Shown: one piece after another, positions 10,274 to 23,080 of the stretch
How the letters are laid out: every line of letters starts with the position of its first letter
Position numbering within the stretch: the first letter of the stretch is position 1
Source of the DNA: Larix kaempferi
Lineage: Eukaryota > Streptophyta > Pinopsida > Pinales > Pinaceae
DNA: 64,000 nt
Direction: 5' to 3'
Assembly: GCA_027924585.1 (NCBI GenBank)
Contig: BSBM01000870.1
Coordinates: 6,571,001 to 6,635,000 of the forward strand
Translations under genes and position numbers: made by a program
The notes under the pieces: generated by a model
What the model saw: the letters and a program-made list of their open reading frames with translations, nothing else
Told to the model about the DNA's origin: nothing
The model's database searches: none

Positions 10274-10432
10274 TTATTGTTACCTAGCCTACATGTCCAA
10301 TGACATGTTAGGCTCGGGTCTTACCATGGCAGGTGGTAAATATCAGAAACGCGTTATGTTTTAGGTATCAGGAACGAGATTTGAAAAAAGTAGCATTGCA
10401 TCTAAAGTGACCCTCATCTTCTTGCACACACC

Positions 10433-13159
10433 CTTGTGCCTTGTTTTGGAGGCTATGTCATTTTCTTCGTACATTTCTCTCTGGGATTGTCTCTCCATCT
10501 TTGTAGTTACTTTCTAGGAAGTAAATTAGAGTCATACCTTGCTTTTCATAGGAGTCAATTCAATACGTCCCTTTGACTTATTTTTGTGGTCATTTGTTGG
10601 ACATTAATACAAGTATTTTATCTTATACTCTTAGTGGATCATCACCTATGGGCGTTCTTCATCGTGTAAGTTTATGCATGCTTGAAAAGAGTTGACTTAC
10701 AAGAAAGCTAATTGAGGATTGAGATTATCCTAGCTACTTAACTGCGAGAACCAAAGTCCATCGAGGCTTTTAAAGGTGACTTAATGTCATTAAGGGTACA
10801 ATTTTGGTACAGAGAAAACCATAAAGGCTAGAAGAATGGTGGCCTATATTTTGATTAAATATTTTTCACATCATTAAGAAGAAGAATGATAAAAAGGTGG
10901 TTTGGTGCAGTTCATTTTCATTATGATAGAGCAAAATTATATGTATCTTAGTACATGCTAGTATGCTACAAATACATAAAGGTAGAAATGTATTTGAGGA
11001 AGGACCAGCTACACTTATTTTACAATGTTATTTATTAATGGTAGATGGGACTCTTTATTCAAAATAAAGAGTGAAAATTGGGATATTGGAATCACATGCC
11101 TTTAGCCCAAGGATGGAATGAACACTAGGTAAATTGTAATGTCAAATAAAATTTAAACTATGATTATTAGCAGAGATAAAATAATGGGATTTGAAATAAA
11201 AAATAACAAGTCTTCCATCTGATTTATTTTTTAGAAAAGGTGGTTATTTGATGGCATTATACTTAATTGATGCCCTCCTTATTAGTCGAGACAATTTAAT
11301 TGTTTTTTTAATATTGATTCCTTATCGATTTTATGGGATATTATAAGTTTGCAAGCATAATTGGCCTTCCTTAATGTGTATGCATCTAAGTTATGCAATT
11401 TGAGGACAATGATTTGTATCTAAATCTTAACACGATATGTATGATGTTTATAACTTTATATTATAGAAGTATGATATACTTTTTTGAAATCCTCTAGCTT
11501 GGTTCTAAAATGATTTTGATGAAGATTACCCCATTATCATGTTGTATCTAGGCTAATGGTTTTAGTTATTTCACTTATTCAATTGTTTAGTCTATTGCTT
11601 TTCATCTTTCGCTTATAGGAGTTGTTTTGCTATGTCCATAGTTTGAAATTGTTGCATTGGAGTTTTGAGTTCCATGGCCCTAATCTACTGGTCTTTTGTT
11701 GACAATAATAAAATCAACTTATCTATCCTATCTAATTTATCGATATTGAGCAAAGTAGAGTGGATACTTTAAATTTGTTATATTGATATTGTATTAAAAA
11801 TGGCTAGTGTATCAAGCAAGGCATACATCTTCCTTTTTACAATCATTCAAAGCTCATATGTTTTCATTGTTTGAAGAATTGATTGTGGATGATCTTTTCC
11901 CGATCTCACGTGACTTATTAGAAGACAATAGTTCATTGAACATTGGTGTTGCAATATTTGAAAGTTGGCAACTAGTTCATGCCTCATGTTACTGTCAATA
12001 ACTTGCACATTTATTAACAAGAATTGATTGCATGTCACTCTTGACTATTACATACTACTCTTGACTTGTAAATGTTCAAAATACAAAGGGGTATTTAAAT
12101 TTTTTACCCAACAATTGCTATAGTGGCATATTAAATTAATCATGTTTATTAACAATCTAATGAATACCTTTTGTAAAGTGATGCAAGCACACCAGCATAG
12201 AAATACAAAAAATGTTGCATCTTATAGGATCTATTGGTTGAGATTACCAACAAAAATCCAAAACTATTAAGCATTGCTACAAAAAAAATGTAGTATCATT
12301 TAGAGAGTATACATTGATTCTTCTACTTGTAGATTTAGCCAGAAGATGCCTAAACATAGAAAAATTGTAGAAAACATATTAGGGATCTTTTTATTTACAT
12401 GGAAAATTTGTAATTTCATTTCTTGCGAAACAAAATTACATATATGAGATACCCTTGGAATTCAAAATTCAAATTCTTTCTAAGGTTAGAGATATAATGG
12501 AACTAAAATTCCATTTTGAAAAAATGAAGTTTACTTGGGACTTCATTTTCATTTTGCAAAACTAGTAAGGGAAAACATTTATTTAGGTCAACTATAATAA
12601 TCTGCAACATGGGAAGGTGAGGATCAAAGTGAGTTCTTTGAGCCTCACCTCTCAAGATTTAACACTAAATGTATTTAGAAATTAACAAATATGAATAGCA
12701 CACACTTATAGATGAGACAAAATATTAAATGACTCAGATTAAATGAACTCTTAGTAACCATATTATAGCAATTACACATGTGGGTCCACATTTGACAAGT
12801 CAAAGAGAGATCGTTAATCCATGCTCTTCATTTAATAATATATACTAAATACTCTAGCTACTTAGGTATGAATAGACTCTATAACCATACATTGAATGGA
12901 TGACCCCTCATTCAACCCAATTCTTTCGGGTTTAAGTTGGAAATCGTCCCTTCTTTCCTCCTCGTGATTTAAGTATTAGAGCACTAAAACTAGAGAATAA
13001 AGGATTGTTGAACTGAAACAATGTCTGCAGAGATGACTAAGTGCTACACTGAGTTGCATGCTAAACTATGATGTGATAGAATGAAGATGTATTTTCTTAC
13101 GAAATATGTGCTGGTGAAGTAGATGGGGCATGGAGCCAGGCAAGTTGCTACTAAGCCAA
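10433..13159. repeat. Block R, copy 1
   Basis: A non-coding AT-rich block of about 2.7 kb, repeated almost unchanged at 16816-19543 and 32258-34983, starting again at 62549, and partly at 30900 and 41331. A 64-codon frame recurs in the copies but begins with GTG and has no recognisable domain, so I do not call it a gene. The copy ends at GCTACTAAGCCAA, where it is fused to the last bases of a PPI exon 1. Confidence 0.85.
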
Positions 13160-14294
13160 AACGGTACGTAAAAGTGATCTACGCTGCTTCTTTTGTTTTA
13201 ACTTATATGTTTTCAGTAGCAACCAGTAAACTCGTCTGTATAAGACTAATACAGTTTATTATGATTGAATTACTATTACCGATATGACAATATTATAATG
13301 TAAACTGAAACCGCTGCTTCGTCTCAGGAGGAGCGGAAGGAACTTGCTGAGAAGCTAAATCCTCTCGAGGCTGAAGAAGAAGCGCTCATGAAACGGTGCG
13401 AAGAAATACGCCAAAGGTTATCGGAATTGAACTTCAAATTCACGAATGCGAGAGAGCCAGAAAACCTTTGCTCGTCTGAAGCCGAGATTGATCGAGAGGT
13501 ACTGTGATGGTTACTAATTTGAAGATTGAATATGCTAAAGAGATTTGGCATTGAATCTAAAGTTGACTACAGGGTGGAGGTGAGCGATATAGAGAGAAAC
13601 CATTCTACCAAAAGAGCTCAATTGTGGTGTCAAAATAAAAAGGAATGCAAATGAAGATGCAGAAGAGGCATACAGTGGAGGAGAGAGAACGTCTACATGA
13701 GAGATAGGGTGATTGGGTATTTTTGAAACGAAGGTAGGACTGGACTATGTCATCTAGGGATGAAGTTGAGCATGTTGAAACAAATGAATTGCGAGTGGAG
13801 AGAACTAAAATCAAAAGGAATATTCATGTATAGTGGAAATAGAAGAGTGTTAACCGCAAAGCTAGAGACTGGATTGTGTTCATCAAACAAATCAACGAAC
13901 CAATCATATGCATTGTGGCATTCACTAGTTCTGGAGTAGTATCACTCAACAACTTTAGATTCAATGCAATATTTGACTACAGGGTTAACCCTAACCCTAA
14001 CCCTTCTGCTCTAAAAGACAGATCAAAATTGGAGGTATTATTCTGGTTTTAATTTGTGTTTTTTCCTTTCTCTGCTGTGAGGAAATTAAGTTAATAATCT
14101 CTTAGCTTTGTGGACAGAAAAGAAATTAAGTTAATAATCAATCTCACTTGCAGGTTGAGAAATTCATGAGAAGATGGAATGAAAATAATGACTTCAGACA
14201 GGAATATCAACGCAGAATGTCCATAGCCGGCAATGCACAATATCCCCGTAAAATAATGACTTCAGACAGGAATATCAACGCAGAATGTCCATAG
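13160..14294 (+). pseudogene. PPI-like copy A, rearranged pseudogene
   Basis: This is a broken copy of the proton-pump-interactor-like gene. Only the last few bases of exon 1 (AACG before GTACGT) survive, fused to block R. Intron 1 and exon 2 (13328-13498) are intact. Intron 2 breaks off at 13538 and exon 3 is absent. In its place is an inverted piece of S1-type sequence (13539-13567), a short exon-4 fragment (GACTACAGGGT), then S1-type sequence in direct orientation, which joins exon 4 at the shared bases AATGC (about 13963). Exon 4 then ends at 14034. Exon 5 (14154-14294) carries the same 68-bp internal duplication as copy B. With no start exon and no coiled-coil exon 3 it cannot encode the normal protein. 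Confidence 0.9.
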
Positions 14295-16815
14295 CCGGCA
14301 ATGCGCAATATCCCCGTAATTCTGTTGTTGCATAACAGATCCCAAGATTAAAATTATTAAATTAATGTGTTTATGTTTATTTAAAAAAAAAATAGTTTAT
14401 ATTTTTTGCTACAAATCCTGAGATTACAATTTAAATTACTGATATAAATTGTTTATGTTCATTTAAAAAAGAGCTAATACATAAACAAATACAACTCTCT
14501 ACATTACATAAGACAACTCTTGTATTTGAACACCACTCTCTACATTACACAAGATTAGTTTGAGAGTTGTGTTCAAACACAATATTAATTCAAATACATT
14601 ATGAGATGTTTATGTAATGTAGACATTTGTGTTCAAATACATTACATAAGACAACTCTCTAAATTTTATTGTGTTTGACTTCTTGATTAGTTTATTAAGA
14701 CTAATACAAGATTTACTAGCTTTAAGTTAACAAAATAATCTCAACAAATTGGAGAAAGGCTAAACAAGCTCCAAAAACAATCAATTAAAGAATTAATAAT
14801 GCTAAGATAATCATTGTTATCTTTATGTACTGAGTGTTGTTTAAGGCATGGTATTGGGATTTTTGGTGATACCAATAATGTTGGACTAGCAACTAACCAC
14901 ATCAATTTATATCTATTGAAAGTTAGTAGTATTTAGTTTTTTTTTTAAATATGTGTTTTAATTTTAGACTTATTAAATAGAGCTAAAAAAGTTTCTGATG
15001 CACTCAAATAAATGATCACATTCTTAGTCTAAATTTTTGTTAGTATGAAATCCAGGCTTTTTTACTACTTAGTGATGTGGTTTTGTTACAATTTACATAA
15101 ATAAACTATGCCACAAAAAACTTAGTGCGATCTTGTATTTATATCTCCTTGCATTTATATTTAAAAAATTATTCAAACACATTTACCACATAAAAGTCCA
15201 TAAATTTAAACAAGTATAAATTACATGGAAAGTTGTCCTCATAAAAATAGTAATTTTATAATCTTTAAAATATAACATTCTCAATTCTTTATAAACCTTC
15301 AAAGAAAATTAAAACTTAAAAAGAAACCATAATAAAAATGAAATATAACTATGATAACTATGAAATATAGACACGTATGATACCTATATTCTTCTACATC
15401 ACCATAAATTACTATACCCGTGAGATTTTTAAAAAAGTTAATCACCATTGTGATTGATTAATACATTATCTCATATTCACACACATTCTCAACTTCAAGA
15501 TTCATACCTATCGATTCTATTAGAGTTAATGGTAAATAACCAAAATATATTACCAAGGGATCACTTATCACATAGTGATACTAAGAAACCCGTCTAATTC
15601 ATCCTATCATAAGTAGGAAATTCATAATTTCATTCATGTACCACACTATTCTTGTTTCTATCCTTTCAACAAGGGAGTATAGTGGGCTTATATTTGCTTC
15701 CTATTCTGCACAGGTCATCTCCCTCCCTTCTTATTATGGGATAAAGGTTAGATAATTGCATCAAGAGTAACTAAGTGCCGAGTATTGGGGAGATGTTGTA
15801 ACGAGTAATGTTGTGTAACATTATGTAACATGGTGTTCTAATAAAAAAATAAAAGTAAAATAATAATATGCAAATGATGTCTTAAATGTAAACAAAAATA
15901 GTTTGAGGAATATAAACCATGATCCTTCCATTTAAGTGCATAAGGATGAAGGAGGGTGTAATAGCAAGTGCATTTTATTGATAATGCATTTGGAAAACAA
16001 ATTCTCTTTTGGGCCATTGTTGATTATGCAAGAAATAGGGAAATCATGGGAGAGATGAGCATGTGTGATAAGAGATGATCTTGAGCTTTTAGGGTAGTTG
16101 AGTGCTATATCAAGGGGAATGTTTTAGGTCCCCTTAAATATGTGGTTAGGTATACAAGATATTTCTTTCTCATGATGATCTTGATTTTAAAAAACTAATG
16201 CTTGATGGATTATGCTTGCTCACTTCTTCCCTTGCTCTAATTACATGATTCTTTTCAACATCTCCTTGTATTTATCTTCTTAGATTTCACTCCTTTGCTT
16301 CTTGATATTTATTGTTTCCATTTTCCCTTTGATTTCTTCAAGTTGATTCCAACACTTTTTCTCTTTCTCATGCCCAAGTTACTAATTCTGCCTCCACCTA
16401 TCCAACATGTGAACTAGTAATCCATGACACTCCTAAATCTCTTTGACGTGTGAGCAACACCACCCTACTCCTCATCATGGCTATAGGACTTCACAATAGG
16501 TGCACCATGTTGGGATGATGGTGTTTTGTTGCATTATGTTTGACCTTTTCTCTGTGTGCCTTAAGGTTTTTTAGTTGGTGTATTTCTTTTTTGAAGGAAA
16601 TTTTTTTTTATATTCAGTATTTTAAGAAAAAATTGTAATTACATATTGTCTAGCCTCACAGGTTCAAAAAAGAGTGAGTACCAAAAAAATACCAATCTTA
16701 CTCCTTTCCTTGAAGCTTCATGGACTAATTCAACTTCATCCATTGACTAGAAGAGCTACTGTAGGGTGCTGATTTTCATGAGTTTCTACCTCTTCCAATG
16801 ACTGCCAACTCTTTA
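14295..16815. repeat. Block Q, copy 1 (downstream of PPI copy A)
   Basis: AT-rich non-coding sequence that follows each PPI copy (also 28311-30899 and 59907-62548, and partly 31498-32257). It contains an inverted arrangement of ACAACTCTCTACATTACATAAGAC-like segments around 14500-14660 that could form hairpins. No gene was found. It runs directly into the next block R. Confidence 0.8.
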
Positions 16816-19543
16816 CTTGTGCGTTGTTTTGGAGGCTCTGTCATTTTCTTCGTACATTTCTCTCTCGGATTGTCTCTCCATCTTTGTAGTTACTTTCTAG
16901 GAAGTAGATTAGAGTCATACCTTGCTTTTCATAGGAGTCAATTCAATATGTCCCATTGACGTATTTTTGTGGTCATTTGTTGGACATTAATACAAGTATT
17001 TTATCTTATACTCTTAGTGGATCATCACCTATGGGCGTTCTTCATCTTCTAAGTTTACGAAAGCTTGAAAAGAGTTGACTTACAAGAAACCTAACTGAGG
17101 ATTGAGATTATCCTAGCGACTTAACTGCGAGAACCAAAGTCCATCGAGGCTTTTAAAGGTGACTTAATGTCATTAAGGGTACAATTTTGGTAAAGAGAAA
17201 ACCGTAAAGGCGAGAAGAATGGTGGCCTATATTTTGATTAAATATTTTTCACATCATTAAGAAGAAGAATGATAAAAAGGTGGTTTGGTGCAGTTCATTT
17301 TCATTATGATAGAGCAAAATTATATGTATCTTAGTACATGCTAGTATGGTACAAATACATAAAAGTAGAATTGTATTTGAGGAAGGACCAGCTACACTTC
17401 TTTTACAATGTTATTTATTAATGGTAGATGGGACTCTTTATTCAAAATAAAGAGTGAAAATTGGGATATTGGAATCACATGCCTTCAGCCCAAGGATGGA
17501 ATGAACACTAAGTAAATTGTAATGTCAAATAAAATTTAAACTATGATTATTAGCACAGATAAAATAATGGGATTTGAAATAAAAAATAACAAGTCTTCCA
17601 TCTGAGCTATTTTTTAGAAAAGGTGGATATTTGATGACATTATACCTAATTGATGCCCTCCTTATTAGTCGAGACAATTTAATTGTTTTTTTAATATTGA
17701 TTCCTTATCGATTTGATGGGATATTATAAGTTTGCAAGCATAATTGGCATTCCTTAATATGTATGCATCTAAGTTATGCAATTTGAGGACAATGATTTGT
17801 ATCTAAATCTTAACACGATATGTATGATGTTTATAACTTTATATTATAGAAGTATGATATACTTTTTTGAAATCCTCTAGCTTGGTTCTAAAATGATTTT
17901 GATGAAGATTACCCCATTAACATGTTGTATCTAGGCTAATGGTTTTAGTTATTTCACTTATTCAATTGTTTAGTCTATTTCTTTTCATCTTTCGCTTATA
18001 GGAGTTGTTTTGCTATGTCCATAGTTTGAAATTGTTGCATTGGAGTTTTGAGTTCCATGGCCCTAATCTACTGGTCTTTTGTTGACAATAATAAAATCAA
18101 CTTATCTATCCTATCTAATTTATCGATATTGAGCGAAGTAGAGTGGATACTTTAAATTTGTTATATTGATATTGTATTAAAAATGGCTAGTGTATCAAGC
18201 AAGGCATACATCTTCCTTTTTACAATCATTCAAAGCTCATATGTTTTCATTGTTTGAAGAATTGATTGTGGATGATATTTTCTCGATCTCACGTGACTTA
18301 TTAGAAGACAATAGTTTATTGAACATTGGTGTTGCAATATTTGAAAGTTGGCAACTAGTTCATGCCTCCTGTTACTGTCAATAACTTGCACATTTATTAA
18401 CAAGAATTGATTGCATGTCACTCTTGACTATTACATACTACTCTTGACTTGTAATTGTTCAAAATACAAAGGGGTATTTAAATTTTTTACCCATCAATTC
18501 CTATAGTGGCATATTAAATTAATAATGTTTATTAACAATCTAATGAATATCTTTTGTAAAGTGATGCAAGCACACCAGCATAGAAATACAAAAAATGTTG
18601 CATCTTATAGGATCTATTTGTTGAGATTACCAATAAAAATCCAAAAGTATTAAGCATTGCTACAAAAAAAAATGTAGTATCATTTAGAGAGTATACATTG
18701 ATTCTTCTACTTGTAGATTTAGCGAGAAGATGCCTAAACATAGAAAAATTGTAGAAAACATATTAGGGATCTTTTTATTTACATGGAAAATTTGTAATTT
18801 CATTTCTTGCGAAACAAAACGACATATATGAGATACCCTTGGAATTCAAAATTCAAATTATTTCTAAGGTTAGAGATATAATGGAACTAAAATTCCATTT
18901 TGAAAAAATGAAGTTTACTTGGGACTTCATTTTCATTTTGCAAAACTAGTGATGGAAAACATTTATTTAGGTCAACTATAATAATCTGCAACATGGGAAA
19001 GTGAGGATCAAAGTGAGTTCTTTGAGCCTCACCTCTCAAGATTTAACACTAAATGTATTTAGAAATTAACAAATATGAATAGCACACACTTATAGATGAG
19101 ACAAAATATTAAATGACTCAGATTAAATGAACTCTTAGTAACCATATTATAGCAATTACACATGTGGGTCCACATTTGACAAGTCAAAGAGAGATCGTTA
19201 ATCCATGCTCTTCATTTAATAATATATACTAAATACTCTAGCTACTTAGGTATGAATAGACTCTATAACCATAAATTGAATGGATGACCCCTCATTCAAC
19301 CCAATTCTTTCGGGTTTAAGTTGGAAAGTGTCCCTTCTTTCCTCCTCGTGATTTAAGTATTAGAGCACTAAAACTAGAGAATAAAGGATTGTTGAACTGA
19401 AACAATGTCTGCAGAGATTACTAAGTGCTACACTGAGTTGCATGCTAAACTATGATGTGATAGAATGAAGATGTTGTTTCTTATGGAATATGTGCTGGTG
19501 AAGTAGATGGGGCATGGAGCCAGGCAAGTTGCTACTAAGCCAA
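16816..19543. repeat. Block R, copy 2
   Basis: Near-identical to 10433-13156. Scattered substitutions and single-base indels are the only differences I see. At its right end the sequence continues naturally into GTAATCTCGATGG (S1 leader), which shows the ancestral junction that copy A has lost. Confidence 0.85.
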
Positions 19544-20300
19544 TGTAATCTCGATGGCGTGCGGATCCAGAATGGATGTCGGAGCTACATGATTCATGCA
19601 TCTATGTGACCATGTGAAGAAGAATGATACTCATGTGGTGCATTCTCAAGAGGACCTAAGCAACCTCGAAATGATGACTAGATTGTTGAAAACAAACTGT
19701 GGGTGATCGATCGATATCTACAACTATTGAGTTCTATACTACTGAAGTTGTGGTATGGCGAGTGATTCTAGAAAAGAGTTGTGGCACTACGGAGGCTAGG
19801 AGGAACTAGAGCTGAAAACTAAAAGATAAAAAGGTGTTGATAATAAAAATGAAGAAAAGCCAAAAAATTCCCATACCTATGAGAGGTTCACTGCTGGGTG
19901 GAGGTGAGCGATATAGAGAGAAACCATTCTACCAAAAGAGCTCAATTGTGGTGTCAAAATAAAAAGGAATGCAAATGAAGATGCAGAAGAGGCATACAGT
20001 GGAGGAGAGAGAACGTCTACATGAGAGATAGGGTGATTGGGTATTTTTGAAACGAAGGTAGGACTGGACTATGTCATCTAGGGATGAAGTTGAGCATGTT
20101 GAAACAAATGAATTGCGAGTGGAGAGAACTAAAATCAAAAGGAATATTCATGTATAGTGGAAATAGAAGAGTGTTAACCGCAAAGCTAGAGACTGGATTG
20201 TGTTCATCAAACAAATCAACGAACCAATCATATGCATTGTGGCATTCACTAGTTCTGGAGTAGTATCACTCAACAACTTTAGATTCAATGCCAAATCTCT
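19544..20300. repeat. S1 leader, non-coding
   Basis: Repeated at 22433-23080 (S2 leader) and in unit 3 at 34984-35740, 37906-38560 and 42116-42740. The part at 19890-20290 is the sequence captured inside PPI copy A. No intact gene is present. Minus-strand frames are short and change between copies. It lies downstream of the copia remnant in that element's orientation. Confidence 0.7.
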
Positions 20301-21700
20301 TTAGGATCTCTACCCCATATTTTCCTTGATTTAGGAAAATTTCCTTGGGATTCTGCCACACTTCAAGACCTAAGAAGTAATGCATATGATACCGAGGTCT
20401 TTCGTCTAGAACTCAACGCCAAGATTCTTCTTTGTTTATTCTATGAGATCCTCTCCCCCTGTCAAAAACAAGTAATATACATAAAATAGTAGAATCATGG
20501 GATTTACTACCTCGACTTTGTAGTAAAGGTTGGAGTCCGCTTTACTCTTGGTAAACCCAAGCCCATTAAAAACCCATATATCCTGTTGTAACATGTCCTG
20601 GTTCCTATTTAAATCCATACAAGTCCTTCTTTAATATGCACACATGAGTGTTCCTATCATGTGTCTCGAAGCCTAACGGTTGATCCACATGCACTTCATC
20701 TTCCACTATGCCATTCAGGAAGCAATATTCACATCCATTTGATGCACCTTCCAATTCATCACTTTTGAAATAACACTTACTGACCTGATCGAAGTGTATC
20801 TTTCCACTAGAGAAAATGTCTCCTCATAATCAATGTCTTCTTTCTGGGAGAAACCTCAAGTGATGAACCTTTCCTTTTATTTCTCAATACTTCCGTCTGC
20901 CCGCATGCTTAATCTTGTAGATCCATTTGGAAGACACTACTGAATTCCCTTCTTGTCTTGGAACTACCTCCTAGACATCATTCTTCCTAATCGACTAATA
21001 CTCCTCGATCATAGAATCCTTCTATAATTTATTTTCAACAACCTCTTCATAACTGGACTTTTCATGAGCATCAGTTATTTCACTTAGCAGTGCTCCATAG
21101 ATGGAGTAATTTCGACGTCTCTTACTTCCTTCTGGAGCACCATACTTCTTTGCATCCTAGGTAAGTTCTTCTACCCAAGCTGGTTTTCTTTTATGTTAAT
21201 TCAATTCTTTCGGTAGATCCACTGGTCTTTGTGCCTCAGTCATATCATGATCCTCGGGTTGTTATGTAACTTGCTCTCCCACTCCTATGTCTCAAACCCT
21301 CGGAGTCTCACGTTCTTCATCATGCTCTTCATGTGAGTGAATCTTCCGTGACCTGTTGAAAGCAGTTTCTTTGTCAAAAGTTACATCTCTGGTGGTATCG
21401 ATCTTCTTGAAGCTCAGTATATTCTTTAAGCCTTTGATGAATCACTATAATAACCAACGAATATTCCTTTCTTTCATGAAGGATACAACTTGGTCCTTTT
21501 CTCTTTCTAAATATGAATGAATACTTGGCATTGAAATATTCTGAGATGCCCGGGGTCTGGTTTGAACATATATGGTTGTCCTTGCATCCTTTTCCCATAA
21601 GTGCATAGGAAGGTCTTGATCATAAATCATGGCCTTTGTTGCTTCCATATTTGATCTAGTCTCTCTCTTTGCATGCTGGATTCCCTCGTTTAACATGGTA
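20290..21700 (-). pseudogene. Ty1/copia pol remnant S1, unit 2
   Basis: Read on the minus strand, this is a decayed copia polyprotein segment. The C-terminal part of integrase comes first (about 21696-21440, with DLPMHLWEKDARTTIYVQ), then a linker, then reverse transcriptase (SSKWIYKIK, then a QPLGFE segment). The catalytic YVDD has become YVYY at 20472-20483. Several in-frame stops and frameshifts break it, and no gag, protease, RNase H or LTR pair is attached. About 35 bp present in the unit 3 copy are deleted at 20292. It cannot encode an active enzyme. Confidence 0.88.
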
Positions 21701-22432
21701 GTTCCCGCAGTAGGTGATGATAGATAAAAAGATGAATCATTTGATCAAATTAAATAAATGTGATAAAAGTGCTCTTCAGAGTCTTTCCAACTCAACACTT
21801 TGAGACTCAGTAACCCCGAGTACTCTTCAGAGCCTTTTACCTCAACACTCTCACATGGGCATTACTCTAGTGCAATTCGAGAGCCCCTGCTCAACACTAG
21901 TGCTAGAATGTGGTTGTGAGGCACATTTAGAATATTTACGTTTCCTCGGATCCGGTATTTGTTTATCAAGCTTGGAGTGCTCCATGGTTTTTTCCAACAC
22001 TCAATGTACCTCAAGGATTACTCCCAATAAAATAAACATACTTCTAGGTACATCAGGGCTTATGTCCAGTACATAGGTTATATGTGTGTTTCAGAGTCCA
22101 TGCTCAACACACTCATAAGTCAAATCATGTAAAAGTCATAACTCTACACAGTAAGTAACAAAAGATCAACTCAATATATTAGGGTTTGTACCCATTTCAA
22201 ATCACAAGAACATCATTAAAACATTGGGGACTCCTTTCCTAGTATATACTCAAATAAAGAAGTTAGTCAGGGTCCATGCCTGATATGTCGATATATATAT
22301 ATATATATATAAAAGAATGAGTCATAGGTGCTAGGTCTCATTCCCAAAACTCAAAATAAACATAGGTGCTAGGGCCGTGGCCCAATATAACAACAGAATA
22401 CTTAGTCCAAAATTCGGGATTTTACATTGTGA
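21701..22432. repeat. S1-S2 spacer with AT microsatellite
   Basis: A spacer between the two copia fragments, repeated at 37191-37905 with few differences. A perfect AT dinucleotide run lies at 22291-22311. A 73-codon plus-strand frame at 21855-22076 is shared by both units but has no recognisable domain. No gene call is made. Confidence 0.7.
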
Positions 22433-23080
22433 CCATGTGAAGAAGAATGATACTCGTGTGGTGCATTCTCAAGAGGAGCTAAGCAACCTCGAAATGATGA
22501 CTAGATTGTTGAAAACAAACCGTGGGTGATCGATCGATATCTACAACTAATGAGTTCTATACTACTAAAGTTGTGGTATGGTGAGTGCTTCTAGAAAAGT
22601 GTTGTGGTACTACGGGAGCTAGGAGGAGATAGAGCTAAAAACTGAAAAATAAAAAGGTGTTGATAATAAAAATGAAGAAACACCAAAAAACTCCCATACC
22701 TGTGAGAGGTTCACTGCTGGGCGGAGGTGAGTGATATAGGCAAAAACCATTCTACCAAAAGAGCTCAATTGTGGTGCCAAAATAGAATGGAACGGAAATG
22801 AGAGATGGAGAAGAGCCATACAGTGGAGGAAAGAGAACGTCTACATGAGAGATAGGGTGATTGGGTATTTTAGAAATGGAGGTAGGAGTGGACTATGTAA
22901 GTTAGGGATGAAGTTGAGCATGTTGAAAGGAATGAATTGCGAGCGGAGTGAACTAAACTCAGAAGGAATATTCATGTATAGTGGAAATAGAAGAGTGTTC
23001 AACGCAAAACCATAGACTGGCTTGTGTTCATCAAACAAATCAACGACCCAATCATATGCATCGTGGCATCCACTAGTTCT
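22433..23080. repeat. S2 leader, non-coding
   Basis: A second copy of the S1 leader (GACCATGTGAAGAAGAATGATACTC onward), about 2.8 kb from the first. It shows that the copia fragment and its flank were duplicated in tandem inside the unit before the unit itself was multiplied. Confidence 0.75.

Larger units (their letters stand above)
10433..16815. repeat. Tandem array unit 1 (contracted)
   Basis: This is the first unit of a large direct tandem array. It holds block R (10433-13159), the rearranged PPI copy A, and block Q (to 16815). Blocks S1, S2, T and P of the full unit are missing apart from a small S-derived insert in copy A. Left of 10433 the similarity to other units stops, so this is the array's left edge. 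Confidence 0.85.

Noticed and set aside
11807-12001. 64-codon frame kept in blocks R (also 18190 and 33632)
   Set aside because: Starts with GTG and has no splice partners or known domain. Conservation only reflects recent duplication of the block.
13982-14012. CCCTAA repeats as a true interstitial telomere
   Set aside because: Only three units, within a coding exon and present in all gene copies. Reported as a curiosity only.
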